A stretch of DNA of 64,000 nucleotides from JASHUC01 sp963849095 (GCA_963849095.1 CAWKGA010000006.1:62001-126000); one strand, 5' to 3'. Numbered from the stretch's first letter, positions 18,308 to 27,877 are shown. The notes: generated by a model from the sequence alone, not told the origin. Program-made: numbers and translations.

Positions 18308-19200
18308 TTGGGCGCCTCGAGCTCGCGGCGCTCGAAGCGCTGGAGCCAAGTGATCGGCACGACGAGGAGCAGCAGCATCGCGATCGCGACGGCGCTCGCG
18401 ACCGGCCAGTCGCGATTCTCGAAGAACTCATCCGACAGCACCCGCCCGATCATCAGCTGGTCCGTGCGGCCGAGGAGCGAGGGAATGACGTACTCGCCGA
18501 TGGCCGGGATGAACACGAGCAGGCAGCCCGCCGCGATACCGTGCACGGACTGCGGCAGCGTGATTCGCAGAAACCGGATGACCGGCCTCGCTCCGAGATC
18601 GGCCGCCGCCTCGAGCAGCGCCGGGTCGTGCTTCTCGAGGTTCGCGTAGAGCGGCAGGACCATGAACGGCAGGTAGGAGTAGACGATGCCGATGTACACG
18701 GAGAAATCGGTCTGCAGCAGCACGAGCGGCCGGTGGATGATGCCGAGATAGAGCAACACATTATTGATGACGCCGTCGCTCTGGAGCAGCCCGATCCAGG
18801 CGTACACGCGCAGCAGGAAGGAGGTCCAGAACGGCAGCATCACGAGCATGAGGAGCACCATGCGCCGCGACGGCGTGGAGCGCGCGATGGCGTAGGCCAT
18901 GGGGTAGCCGATGGAGAGGCACGCGAGCGTCGAGACGGCGGCGACCTTGAGCGAGTACAGGAGCGCGCTCGCGTAGAGCGGGTCCGTGAGCAGGAACGCG
19001 TAAGTAGACAGGTGAATGTCGGGGACCGGCAGGCCGTGGCGCCACACGAAGAGTGGAGCGTAGGGGGGCACCGCGAGCCGCATCTCCGAGAAGGAAATCT
19101 TCAGGACGATGAGGAAGGGCGCGAGGAACAGGACGGCGAGCCACGCGAGCGGAATACCCGCAACGAGCCTCCGTCCCGATGGACTTGCGAACCGCGCCAC
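18304..19200 (-). CDS. potH: Putrescine/spermidine ABC transporter permease PotH-like
   Basis: A 298-residue inner-membrane permease with six hydrophobic segments and the conserved cytoplasmic loop EAAADLGARPVIRFLRITLPQS that contacts the ATPase. Phrases such as MLPFWTSFLLRVYAWIGLL and PAIGEYVIPSLLGRTDQLMIG are typical of PotH/PotB. It lies nine bases after potG and overlaps potI by four bases, giving the order potF-potG-potH-potI as in E. coli. Confidence 0.9.
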   Translation of the reverse strand: MARFASPSGRRLVAGIPLAWLAVLFLAPFLIVLKISFSEMRLAVPPYAPLFVWRHGLPVPDIHLSTYAFLLTDPLYASALLYSLKVAAVSTLACLSIGYPMAYAIARSTPSRRMVLLMLVMLPFWTSFLLRVYAWIGLLQSDGVINNVLLYLGIIHRPLVLLQTDFSVYIGIVYSYLPFMVLPLYANLEKHDPALLEAAADLGARPVIRFLRITLPQSVHGIAAGCLLVFIPAIGEYVIPSLLGRTDQLMIGRVLSDEFFENRDWPVASAVAIAMLLLLVVPITWLQRFERRELEAPK

Positions 19201-19209
19201 GGACCATTC

Positions 19210-20346
19210 CTACTGCGTGAGCACGATCGGGCTCGAGCGATGCCAGCTGAGCGAGACCGCATCGCCGCGCGAGATCCGCTGCTCGGCATCGCGCGCGGAA
19301 TTCGGAAGCGTTACACGCAGGACCTTCCCCGTACCCGTCTCCACCAGATACGTCGAGATACCGCCCATGTAGCCGATCTCCTTGACGATGCCGCTCACGA
19401 CGGGCGCGCCCGGGCCGGGGTCTCCGCGGGGCGAGAGCTCGATCTTCTCCGGGCGGAGCGCCACCCAGACCGTCGCTCCTCGTGCCGGAGCGGGCACGGC
19501 GCCGGGCGGCGCACAGGCGACATGCATCTCGCCCCCGATCTCGGCGCAGTGGATGCGGAGGCCGTCCGGCCCCGCCTCCACGACCCGGCCCTCGAACAGA
19601 TTGACCGAGCCGATGAAGTCCGCCACGAACCGCGTCGCGGGCGATTCGTAGATCTCCGCCGGCGTGCCCACCTGCACGATCCGGCCATGGTCCATGACCC
19701 CCATCCGCGATGCGAGCGTCATTGCTTCCTGCTGATCGTGCGTGACGACGATGAACGTGACGCCCAGGCGCTTCTGGATGTTGAGGAGCTCGAACTGCGT
19801 GTGCTCGCGGAGCTTGCGGTCGAGCGCCGCGAGCGGCTCATCGAGCAGCAGCAGCTTCGGGCGCTTCACCAGCGCCCTCGCGAGCGCGACACGCTGGCGC
19901 TGTCCGCCCGAGAGCTGGTGTGGCTTGCGCGGGCCATACGGGGTCATCTTCACGATGTCCAGCATCTCGCCGACGCGCGCTCGGATCTCTCGCCGGCTCA
20001 AGCGCTCCTGCTCCAGGCCGAAGGCGACGTTCTTCTCGACGTTCATGTGCGGAAAGAGCGCGTACGATTGGAACATCATGTTGACGGGCCGCCGGTAGGG
20101 CGGAACGGCGCTCAGGTCCTCGCCGTCGAGAAAGATCCGGCCCCCGTCGGGCGTCTCGAATCCCGCGAGCAGGCGCAGCAGGGTCGTCTTGCCGGACCCG
20201 GACCCGCCGAGCAGGCAGAACACCTCGCCGCGGCGGATCGAGAGCGAGACATCCTCCACCGCCGGAAAACCGCCGAACCGCTTGCTCACCCCCTCGATGC
20301 TGAGGTGGGGCTCGTCCCTCTCGCAAGCTGGCTCGCCGGGTGTCAC
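19210..20346 (-). CDS. potG: Polyamine ABC transporter ATPase PotG-like
   Basis: A 378-residue ABC ATPase. Walker A GGSGSGKTT, Q-loop MMFQSYALFPHM, signature LSGGQRQRVALARAL, Walker B LLLLDEPLAALD and the switch His of VVTHDQQEA are all present, followed by a C-terminal TOBE region (VALRPEKIELSP). I start at GTG 20346, which gives the usual PotG length and lies 16 bases after potF; an ATG far upstream would run through potF. It powers the PotHI channel. Confidence 0.9.
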   Translation of the reverse strand: MTPGEPACERDEPHLSIEGVSKRFGGFPAVEDVSLSIRRGEVFCLLGGSGSGKTTLLRLLAGFETPDGGRIFLDGEDLSAVPPYRRPVNMMFQSYALFPHMNVEKNVAFGLEQERLSRREIRARVGEMLDIVKMTPYGPRKPHQLSGGQRQRVALARALVKRPKLLLLDEPLAALDRKLREHTQFELLNIQKRLGVTFIVVTHDQQEAMTLASRMGVMDHGRIVQVGTPAEIYESPATRFVADFIGSVNLFEGRVVEAGPDGLRIHCAEIGGEMHVACAPPGAVPAPARGATVWVALRPEKIELSPRGDPGPGAPVVSGIVKEIGYMGGISTYLVETGTGKVLRVTLPNSARDAEQRISRGDAVSLSWHRSSPIVLTQ

Positions 20347-20362
20347 GTCGCGCTCCGCGCGC

Positions 20363-21496
20363 TCACTCGCCCGTCTTGAACCGCGTCCACATGCGGGTGA
20401 GCAGGCGCGTGAAAGCTTCGGTCTTCGCCCGCTCGGGGGCGAGCCTCGCGAGAACCGCGGGCGGCGGATAGATGCCCGGGTCGCTGCGCACACTCGCGCG
20501 CAAGAGAGGCAAGGACCCGGCGACGCCGTTCGCGTACTCGACGAGGTTCGAGTTCTTCGCCGCCACATCGGGACGGAGCAGATAATTGATGAACAGATGC
20601 GCGTTCGCGGGGTGGGGCGCGTCCGCCGGAATCGCGAGCATGTCGAAGTTGCGGATCGCCCCTTCCTTCGGGATGGAGTAGGCGATGTCGATCCCCTTGC
20701 CTGCCTGGCGCGCGCGGTCGCGCGCCATCTTCACGTCGCCGGACCAGCCGAGCGCCAGGCAAATCTCGCCGTTCGCCAGGTCGTTGATGTAGCGCGAGGA
20801 GTGCACGTACCGGATGTAGGGCCGGATCGCCATCAGGGCTTTCTCGGCCGCCTCGAGGTCGGCCGGCGACTCGCTGTTCGGGTCCTTGCCGAGATAGAGG
20901 AGCACCGTCCCGACCACCTCCGAGGGCTCGTCGAGAATGGAGACTCCGCAGTCCGCGAACTTCTTGACGACCGAAGGGTCGTAGAGCATCCGCCAGCTGT
21001 CGACCGGCGCATCGGCCATGCGCTCCTTGATCTTCGCCGTGTTGTAGCCCGGCCCCGAGGTGATCCACATGTAGTCGACAGCGTACTGATTGCCCGGATC
21101 GTAGAGCGCGGTGGCGCGCGCGATCTCGGGATCGACGTTCCTCAAATTGGGCAGCAGCGACTTATCGAGCTTGCGGTACACCCCGGCCGCGATCTGTCGC
21201 TCGAGGAACGGCCCGGACGGCACCACCACGTCGTAATTGGTGTGCCCCGCGAGGAGTCGGGTCTCGAGCACATAGTTCGAGTCGTACACGTCGTAGTTCA
21301 CATGGATCCCGTACTGCTTCTCGAAGGCGGTGATCACCGCCGGGTCGATGTAGTCGGACCAGTTGTAAACGTTGACTATCTTCGCGGCGCCCGAGGAGCC
21401 TCCGGGCGAGCCCCCCGAGCAGCCCGCGGCGAGCAGCGCGGCGATTGACACCGCGAGCGCGGCGGCCACTCGGGATGAGCGTGATGCGGCGGTCAT
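20363..21496 (-). CDS. potF: Putrescine-binding periplasmic lipoprotein PotF-like
   Basis: A 377-residue substrate-binding protein. The N-terminus is a lipoprotein signal with the lipobox LLAAGC at about residues 21-26. Type-II binding-protein marks are VYNWSDYIDPAVITAFEKQY, YDVVVPSGPFLERQI, GYMWIT-like VDYMWITSGPGYN and LGWSGD. It delivers putrescine to PotGHI. It follows puuA by 26 bases, tying uptake to gamma-glutamyl putrescine catabolism. Confidence 0.88.
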   Translation of the reverse strand: MTAASRSSRVAAALAVSIAALLAAGCSGGSPGGSSGAAKIVNVYNWSDYIDPAVITAFEKQYGIHVNYDVYDSNYVLETRLLAGHTNYDVVVPSGPFLERQIAAGVYRKLDKSLLPNLRNVDPEIARATALYDPGNQYAVDYMWITSGPGYNTAKIKERMADAPVDSWRMLYDPSVVKKFADCGVSILDEPSEVVGTVLLYLGKDPNSESPADLEAAEKALMAIRPYIRYVHSSRYINDLANGEICLALGWSGDVKMARDRARQAGKGIDIAYSIPKEGAIRNFDMLAIPADAPHPANAHLFINYLLRPDVAAKNSNLVEYANGVAGSLPLLRASVRSDPGIYPPPAVLARLAPERAKTEAFTRLLTRMWTRFKTGE

Positions 21497-21522
21497 ACGG
21501 TCGCTGCCGTCTTCAAGGATCT

Positions 21523-22863
21523 TCAGACGTTGAGCAGCAGATGCTCGCGCTCCCAGGAGCTGATCACCTGCAGGAAGACCTCGTACTCCGCCTCCTTGAC
21601 GATGGTGAAGGCGGCGATGAACGTTTCCCCGAGCAGCTTCACCAGGGGCTCGCTCGCGCGCAGCTCCTTCAAGGCCTCATCCAGGGTCCGCGGGAGCCCG
21701 AAGGGCAGCTCGTGGGCGCTGCCGGAGATCGGGTCCGAAGGCTGCAAGCCCTCGAGCATGCCGAGGTAACCGCAGGCGAGCGAGGCAGCGATGGCGATGT
21801 ACGGATTGGCGTCGGCGCCCGCGACGCGGTTCTCGACGCGCCGGGCTTCCGGGTCCGACATCGGCACGCGCAGCCCGGCCGTTCGGTTGTCGTAGCCCCA
21901 GTGCATGTTGATGGGAGCGGTCTGGTAGCGCGTGATGCGCCGGTACGAATTGACGTTCGGGCAGAACAGGGCCATGGCGGCCGGCAGATACTTCTGCAGG
22001 CCCGCGATGTGGGAGAAGAACAGCGGCGTCGGCGTTCCGTCGGAGCTGCTGAAGATGCTCTTGCGCGTCTTGCGGTCGACCACGCTCTGATGGATGTGCA
22101 TGGCGCTGCCGGGCTCCTTCGCGTGCGGCTTCGCCATGAAGGTCGCGTACATCTTGTGCCGCAGAGCGGCCTCGCGCGCCGTGCGCTTGAAGAGGAACGC
22201 CTGATCGGCGAGGTCGAGCGGATGGCCGTGGATCAGATTGATCTCCATCTGCGCCGGGCCGTCCTCGTGGATCAGCGTGTCGATCTCGATGTCCTCGTCC
22301 TCGCAGAACTGGTAGATGTCGTCGAACAGCGGATCGAACTCGTTGACGGCCGCGATGCTATACGACTGGCGTCCGGGCTCCGAGCGGCCGGAGCGGCCGA
22401 CCGGGGGCTTCAGGGGATAGTCGGCATCCGTATTGGGCTCGACGAGATAGAACTCGAGCTCGGGAGCGACGACGGGCTCCCAGCCGCGCTGCGCGTAGAG
22501 CTCTATCACGTTGCGCAGCACGTGGCGCGGCGCCATCGATACCCGCCGTCCGTCGGAGTAGAAGCAATCGTGGATGACCTGTGCCGTCGGCTCCGCCGCC
22601 CAGGGCACGCGGCGCACCGTCTTTGCGTCGGCCTTCAGGACGATGTCGATCTCCGCAGGACTCATCGCCTCGCCGGTCTCGGGAGGATAGTCGCCCGTCA
22701 CCGTCTGCAGGAAGACGCTCTCCGGCAGGCGCATGCCCTCGTCTTCCGCGAACTTCGCCGCCGGCATGATCTTGCCGCGTGCGATACCCGCCATGTCGGG
22801 AATGATCGCCTCGACCTCGTCGATGCTGTGATCGTGGAAGAACTGCTGGATATCACTCGCCAT
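21523..22863 (-). CDS. puuA: Gamma-glutamylputrescine synthetase, glutamine-synthetase family
   Basis: A 446-residue ATP-dependent ligase joining glutamate to putrescine. Glutamine-synthetase signatures are APELEFYLVEPN, EDGPAQMEINLIHG, GSAMHIHQS, NSYRRITRYQTAPINMHWGYDNRT and RVENRVAGADANPYIAIAA. The ATG at 22863 lies 11 bases inside the end of puuD. Genes for the hydrolase (puuD), oxidase (puuB, divergent) and importer (potFGHI) are adjacent, which supports this role over true glutamine synthetase. Confidence 0.88.
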   Translation of the reverse strand: MASDIQQFFHDHSIDEVEAIIPDMAGIARGKIMPAAKFAEDEGMRLPESVFLQTVTGDYPPETGEAMSPAEIDIVLKADAKTVRRVPWAAEPTAQVIHDCFYSDGRRVSMAPRHVLRNVIELYAQRGWEPVVAPELEFYLVEPNTDADYPLKPPVGRSGRSEPGRQSYSIAAVNEFDPLFDDIYQFCEDEDIEIDTLIHEDGPAQMEINLIHGHPLDLADQAFLFKRTAREAALRHKMYATFMAKPHAKEPGSAMHIHQSVVDRKTRKSIFSSSDGTPTPLFFSHIAGLQKYLPAAMALFCPNVNSYRRITRYQTAPINMHWGYDNRTAGLRVPMSDPEARRVENRVAGADANPYIAIAASLACGYLGMLEGLQPSDPISGSAHELPFGLPRTLDEALKELRASEPLVKLLGETFIAAFTIVKEAEYEVFLQVISSWEREHLLLNV

Positions 22864-23629
22864 GCTGCACCTGATCTCGCGCGCGCTCGCGGCTCGCCTC
22901 GCCGAATGCCGCAAAGAGCGTTCGCGAGAAGGCGTTGTCCATCACCTGCCACTCCGGGTGCCACTGCACGGCCACCGCGAATCGGGGCGCGGCCTTCACG
23001 CGAAACGCCTCGACCAGCCCGTCAGGCGCGCGCGCCTCCACCGCGAGCTCCTCGCCCAGCCGGTCGACGCCCTGTGAGTGCAGCGAGTTCACGCGAACGC
23101 GGTCCGTCCCGGCGAGCCGCCGCAGCAGGCCCCCCGGCTCGAGGATCACCTCGTGTGCCGGACCATACTGCTCCTCGAGCGGCAGGGATTCATCGTCCCG
23201 GTGATCCATGAGCCCGGCGACCTCGTGCACTTTCTGATGCAGGGTGCCGCCGAATGCCACGTTCATCTCCTGGAAGCCACGGCAGATGCCGAGCACCGGA
23301 ACTGCGCGGGCGACGGCTCTCGGAATGAGCGGGAGAGTCGTGGCGTCCCGCAGCGGGTCGTGCAGCGTTCCCGGAGCGCTCGCCGGGCCTTGATACCGGT
23401 GCGGCTCGACATTGGAGGGGCTGCCCGTGAACAGAATGCCATCGACACGCGCCAGAACCTCGTCGAGATCGAGCTCGTCACCGAGGGATGGGATGAGGAG
23501 CGGAATCGCCCCCGCCGCCTGCATGATGGCGCGAATGTACTTCTCGCCCACGGCATGGAAGGGATGGCGGCCGATCATGCGCCGGTCGGCAGGTAACCCG
23601 ATCACCGGGTGGCGAAGCGTCATGAGCAA
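22853..23629 (-). CDS. puuD: Gamma-glutamyl-gamma-aminobutyrate hydrolase, class I amidotransferase-like
   Basis: A 258-residue hydrolase releasing GABA from its gamma-glutamyl conjugate. The nucleophile lies in LGICRGFQEMNVAFGGTLHQ, and the histidine and acid of the triad in AVQWHPEWQ; ILFTGSPSNVEPHRYQ is the peptidase C26 signature. Starts at ATG 23629 or 23623 are both possible. It is the first gene of the ten-gene leftward run and overlaps puuA. Confidence 0.87.
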   Translation of the reverse strand: MLMTLRHPVIGLPADRRMIGRHPFHAVGEKYIRAIMQAAGAIPLLIPSLGDELDLDEVLARVDGILFTGSPSNVEPHRYQGPASAPGTLHDPLRDATTLPLIPRAVARAVPVLGICRGFQEMNVAFGGTLHQKVHEVAGLMDHRDDESLPLEEQYGPAHEVILEPGGLLRRLAGTDRVRVNSLHSQGVDRLGEELAVEARAPDGLVEAFRVKAAPRFAVAVQWHPEWQVMDNAFSRTLFAAFGEASRERARDQVQHGE

Positions 23630-23724
23630 TGATTCCCAGGGATGGGCCCTATTACACCACAGCCGGGGCGCAGCGGCCCACCGGACGGTGTCCAGTTGAC
23701 GGCCTGTTCGACGAAATTAGCGCC

Positions 23725-23730
23725 TATACT
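23725..23730 (+). promoter_or_regulatory. Possible -10 element for puuB
   Basis: TATACT lies 100 bases before puuB in the 200-base divergent region between puuD and puuB. The nearest TTGACG upstream is 23 bases away, too far for a standard pair, so only the -10 is proposed. No operator-like palindrome was obvious. Confidence 0.25.
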
Positions 23731-23829
23731 CTGCTTTTGATGGCGTAACTGCATGCGGAGCGCTATCCTCGACCGTGGCCGTAATGTCCGTTGCCGGCCT
23801 TCCATCCCCTGCCAGCCAGCATCCCACTC

Positions 23830-25110
23830 ATGGCCTCACTCCGCCGCGAAAGGTCGTACTACCGGGCGACCGCCCTGCCCGCGCCGCTGCGAGCCGAGTT
23901 GAGCGGCACCGAGACCTGCGATGTGTGTGTGGTCGGCGGCGGGATCGCAGGCTGCTCGACGGCGCTGCACCTCACCGAGCGCGGCTATCGCGTCATCCTG
24001 CTGGAGCAGCACCGGATCGGCTGGGGCGCCTCCGGGCGGAGCGGCGGACAGGCGCTCGCCGGCACCGCGGCCGGGCAGGCGCAGCTCGAGAGGCTCATCG
24101 GCCGCGGCGACGCGCGCGCCGTGTGGGATGTCTCGGTAGAAGGTCTCGGGCTCATCCGCGACCTCGTGGCCCGCCATGCCATTGCCTGCGATTGGGTGGA
24201 CGGCCAGATGCAGGTCGCCATCACGACGCGTCAGGATGCCGAGTTGCGCGCGTTGCTCGAGCTCAACGAGCACTATGGCTATGCCGGCGCGCGCTACATG
24301 TCGCGGAGCGAGGTTCGCACCGTCCTGCCGTCCCGCCGCTACCTCTCGGGCCTCTACGACCCGAGCGGCGGCCACCTCCATCCTCTCAATTACACCCTGG
24401 GACTTGCGGGCGCCGCGGAATCCCGGGGCGCGCGGATCTTCGAGCGCACCCGCGCGCTCGATTTCGCATGCGATGCGGGCGTGCGAGTGCGGACCGCCCG
24501 CGGCACGGTGCAGTGCCAGCACCTCGCTTTGTGCGGCAACGCCTCGCTCGGCGCGGCCGCGCCGCCGTTGCGGTCGAAGATCATGGCGGTGGGCTCGTGC
24601 GTGGTGACGACGGCGCCCCTCGATGCCACGCGCGCGCAGCGGCTCATCACCAACAACGCCGCGGTCTGCGACATGAACTGGGTGCTCGATTACTTCCGCC
24701 GCACCGCGGATCACCGCCTGCTCTTCGGAGGTCGCGTGACCTACTCGGGCTTCGATCCCTCGCGCATCGCCGCCACCACCCGGCGCCGCCTGATCAACGT
24801 CTTTCCGCAGCTCTCGGATGTGGCGATCGAGCACGCCTGGGGAGGCTATCTCGATATCACGGCGAACCGCGCGCCGCACTTCGGCCGCCTCGCCCCGAAC
24901 GTCTTCTTCCTGCAGGGCTTCTCGGGCCACGGCATCGCGCTCGCGGGGATCGCCGGCAAGCTCCTCTCCGAGGCCGTCGCAGGCCACGCGGAGCGATTCG
25001 ACGTGTTCGCACGAATCCCGCACGCGGACTTCCCGGGCGGCCCGCTCCTGCGGCGGCCGGCGCTCGTCCTCGCGATGCTCTACTACCGGATGAGGGACTT
25101 GCTCGGGTGA
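23830..25110 (+). CDS. puuB: Gamma-glutamylputrescine oxidase, FAD-dependent (DAO family)
   Basis: A 426-residue flavoenzyme of the D-amino-acid-oxidase fold. The dinucleotide-binding motif CVVGGGIAGCSTALHLTERG begins near residue 30; IGWGASGRSGGQ and the C-terminal FFLQGFSGHGIALAGIAGKL are typical of PuuB/OrdL-type oxidases. It oxidises gamma-glutamylputrescine to the aldehyde. I start at ATG 23830 (MASLRRERSYYRAT) because this matches family N-termini; an in-frame ATG at 23791 is less likely. It diverges from puuD and overlaps the following gene in GTGA. Confidence 0.87.
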   Translation: MASLRRERSYYRATALPAPLRAELSGTETCDVCVVGGGIAGCSTALHLTERGYRVILLEQHRIGWGASGRSGGQALAGTAAGQAQLERLIGRGDARAVWDVSVEGLGLIRDLVARHAIACDWVDGQMQVAITTRQDAELRALLELNEHYGYAGARYMSRSEVRTVLPSRRYLSGLYDPSGGHLHPLNYTLGLAGAAESRGARIFERTRALDFACDAGVRVRTARGTVQCQHLALCGNASLGAAAPPLRSKIMAVGSCVVTTAPLDATRAQRLITNNAAVCDMNWVLDYFRRTADHRLLFGGRVTYSGFDPSRIAATTRRRLINVFPQLSDVAIEHAWGGYLDITANRAPHFGRLAPNVFFLQGFSGHGIALAGIAGKLLSEAVAGHAERFDVFARIPHADFPGGPLLRRPALVLAMLYYRMRDLLG

Positions 25111-25694
25111 GGCCATCTGACCGCTCCGACTGGAGGCGCGCGGCGCCCGGCACCCGGCCTCTCCGGGCCGTGCCGGACCTCGAGCTCCGCGAGCGCCTCG
25201 ATGCGGCCGCCGCGGCCGGGGATGGCTTGGCGGGAGCTCACTGCATTCACGAGCTGTGGATGCGTGCCGCGCTCGGCGTCGACATCGATGCGGCTCTCGA
25301 GCGCCTGTGGAAGCGCGCGTCCGGCTCAATCCCCGACTGGCTGCCGATGAGGCACTTCGATTGGCTGCCGACTGCGTACGAGACTGCATCCCGCTTCCGT
25401 GCGCGCGGCACTGGCCGTTCGAACATCTATCTCGTGCTCCTCGACTTCCGAGATCGCCGAAGCGGACCGTACGGCGTGTACGTCGGCATGAGCGATTACA
25501 CGCCCGCGCAGCGCTTCGATCAGCACAAGGCGGGCATTCGCGCCGCCGGCAGCGTGCTCAAGCGCGGCCTCGAAGCGCTCACCGGACCCATGCTGCACTT
25601 GCAACACATCGCGCGCCGGGACGCTGTGCGCATCGAGAGGGAGCTCGCCGCCGCGCTGAGCGACGCCGGCCTGCTCGTCGAAGGCGGCCACTGA
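25107..25694 (+). CDS. GIY-YIG-like domain protein of unknown role
   Basis: A 195-residue protein starting at GTG 25107, coupled to puuB by a four-base overlap. Residues 1-95 are charged and unrecognised (HCIHELWMRAALGVDIDAAL). From about residue 110 the order NIYLVLLDF, GPYGVYVGMSDYTPAQRFDQ then HKAG resembles a GIY-YIG nuclease core: paired strands, the second ending in a YVG element, then Arg and His. I do not see a clear catalytic Glu. Assignment is by pattern only; this may be a catalytically altered relative or an unrelated fold. Confidence 0.6.
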   Translation: MRPSDRSDWRRAAPGTRPLRAVPDLELRERLDAAAAAGDGLAGAHCIHELWMRAALGVDIDAALERLWKRASGSIPDWLPMRHFDWLPTAYETASRFRARGTGRSNIYLVLLDFRDRRSGPYGVYVGMSDYTPAQRFDQHKAGIRAAGSVLKRGLEALTGPMLHLQHIARRDAVRIERELAAALSDAGLLVEGGH

Positions 25695-25710
25695 TCCGTC
25701 GGAGCGGATC
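25693..25710. terminator. Stem-loop between convergent transcription units
   Basis: GATCCG (25693-25698) and CGGATC (25705-25710) form a 6-bp stem with a 6-base loop between the rightward GIY-YIG-like gene and the leftward small subunit gene. There is no T-run, so terminator function is tentative. Confidence 0.35.
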
Positions 25711-25716
25711 GATCGC

Positions 25717-26240
25717 TCAGCAGCGTGGCACAGTGGCGCCCGCGATCGCCGTGAGAATGCCTTGCAGGATGCGCACGGGGCTCGGCGGACAGCCCGCAAC
25801 GGCTACGTCCACCGGGATGACGCTCGACACCTTGCCGCGGCTCGCGTAGCTCTCGCCGAAGATCCCGCCCGTGCGGCCGCAATCCCCGATCGCGACGACG
25901 AGCTTCGGATGGGGCGTCGCGTCGTACGTGCGGAGGAGCGCCGCCTCCATGTTCGCTTGCCACGGGGCCCGTCACCAGCAGGAGGTCCGCGTGGCGCGGG
26001 CTCGCGACGAAGCGGATCCCGAGTCCCTCGAGATTGTAGAAGTGGGTTGTTGAGCGCCTGGATCTCGAGCTCGCAGCCGTTGCAGGAGCCTGCATCGACG
26101 TGCCGGATGCAGAGCGCCCGGCCGAGCACCGTGCGAATCCGCTTATCGAGTGCGCCGCGAACGCGGAGCAGCTCATCCGGCGGCGGCGCCGGCTCGGAGA
26201 CGAGTCCGACCGAGGCGATCTTGCGAAGCGTCTTGAGCAT
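25717..26240 (-). pseudogene. hyfI: Ehr/hydrogenase-4-type small subunit, NuoB/HyfI-like (frameshifted as sequenced)
   Basis: Iron-sulfur small subunit related to NuoB and HyfI. Cluster cysteines remain: SCNGCELEIQALNN, then AIGDCGRTGGIFGES and AGCPPSPVRIL, so the proximal [4Fe-4S] site is kept. The frame changes phase near 26045 and near 25958 (an extra G before AACATGGAG); FYNLEGLGIRFVASPRHADL lies between the breaks. It is the last gene of the leftward complex operon, 15 bases after the large subunit. I use the hyf symbol for homology only; the complex lacks a hydrogen site. Confidence 0.85.
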
Positions 26241-26255
26241 CGGACGGCGTGCCTC

Positions 26256-27875
26256 TTACAGGTCGGCCCCGCTGTAGGCCAGGTTGAAAGATTTGTTGAT
26301 GAGCGGGAAATCCGGCACGAGATTGCCGAGGATCGCATGCTCGATCGCCGGCCACGCCTGCACGGACGAATCGTGCGGATGGCAGCGACGGGTGCCGCCG
26401 CCCGGGCCAGCTGCCAGCGCGATGAAGACCGGCCCTCGCCACCCCTCGATCAGTCCGACGCCGAAGGCGCCGGCCGCGGGAGTCTTCACCTCCGTCGCAT
26501 GGGGCCCGGGGGAAGCGCTGCGAGAATCCGCCGCACCAGCCGGCAGGACTCCTCAGCTCATCGAAGCGCACGGCAACGCGCGCCGCCACATCCCCCTCGC
26601 CGCGGACGATCTTCGAGGGCGCGAGCTCGCCGTAAGGCGGCCACGGCCGGTCGACGCGACCATCGAGCGACTGACCGCTCGCGCGCCCCGCGAGGCCGAG
26701 CACCCCGAGCCGCACGGCAAGCGCCGGCGTCAGGATTCCGGTGCCGGTGAAGCGGTCGCGCACGCCCGCGTGGTCGTCGTAGATGCCGCGCAGCTCCGCG
26801 GCCTCGTTGACGATGGAGTCGACACGAGCGATGAGCGCCCGCTCCGCGTGAGTGGAAACCTCCACGCCGGACTCCGCCGGGCACGACGGCGTCGAGCAGA
26901 TACCGCTGACCGAAAGCTTCGGCGACCGTGCGCAGCAGCTCCTCTTTGATCCGCGAGAACTGGGAGAGCCCGAAGGCGAAGCCGGCGTCGTTACCGAGCG
27001 CGCCGAGGTCGCCCAGGTGATTGGCGATGCGCTCCAGCTCGAGGAGCAGCGCGCGAACGGCGGCGGCCCGCGGCGGGATCGCGCAGCCGGCCATCGCCCT
27101 CGAGCGCCTGGCAGTACGCCCAGGAGAATGCGACGGCGCTGTCGCCCGAGATGCGCGCCGCCAGGCGATGCGCCTCGAGCAGGCCAAGCTCCGTGAACCG
27201 CCGCTCGATGCCTTTGTGGGCGTAACCGAGACGCTCCTCGAGCCGTAGCACCTTCTCACCGACGACGGAGAACCGGAAATGCCCCGGCTCGATCGTCCCC
27301 GCGTGCACCGGTCCGACGGCGATCTCGTGCACGCCGTCGCCCTCGACGCGCACGAACGGGTAGCGCTCGCCCTCGCCCGCGGCGCGGCCTCCGGCAGTCG
27401 GTGCCTCTGCCGCGGCCGGCGCCGCGCCCGCGAGCGGATGAAAGCCCTCCGGCCACGCGGCGTGGCGAACCCACGGGCGCCGGTCCGGATCGCTGGAGCG
27501 CACGCCCGAAAGATCGAACAACGTCCGCTGCATCCGCGAAGCTGCGGGAAACGTTCCCTCGAGCCCGGGGTAAGCCACTTCCTCGCCGCCCCGACGAGTG
27601 GCGGGCAGCTCGAGAATGAGCACGCCCACGTCGGTGAGGAACGCGGCGTACACGGCGACGAGGTCCTGCGCCCTCCCGCCCGATGCTCCGCGGTCCCGCG
27701 CACCGTCGCTCTGCGGCCCGCCCTCCCCCGACGCCCAGATCGAGAGCAGGCGGCCGCCGGCAGCCGCGATGTCGCCCGCGGCCAGCGTCCACTCTTCCGC
27801 GGTGACGCCGAGGCCGCGCACCGATGGCGCGCCCGGCACGTCCCGCGCCCGCTCCCACCACTTCCGCACTGGCAC
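26256..27875 (-). pseudogene. hyfG: Ehr-type large subunit, NuoC-NuoD/HyfG-like without [NiFe] ligands (frameshifted)
   Basis: Fused NuoC-like and NuoD-like protein. The NuoC part ends GTFPAASRMQRTLFDLSGV and WPEGFHPL; the NuoD part has GYAHKGIERRFTELGLLEAH and ELERIANHLGDLGALGNDAG. Where active group 4 hydrogenases carry the first cysteine pair (RVCGICG) this protein reads RISGDSAVAFSW (Ser codons at 27147-27149 and 27138-27140). Its C-terminus reads VPDFPLINKSFNLAYSG instead of a DPCxxC motif. So all four nickel-iron ligands are missing. Phase changes occur near 27097, 26885, 26535 and 26515. It starts at GTG 27875, three bases after the hyfF stop. Confidence 0.85.
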
Positions 27876-27877
27876 GG

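Noticed and set aside
18541..23211. Rightward frames of about 590-610 codons across the pot/puu genes
   Set aside because: They are antisense to potF, potG, potH and puuA, whose motifs are complete. The translations are His/Arg/Asp-rich without domains.
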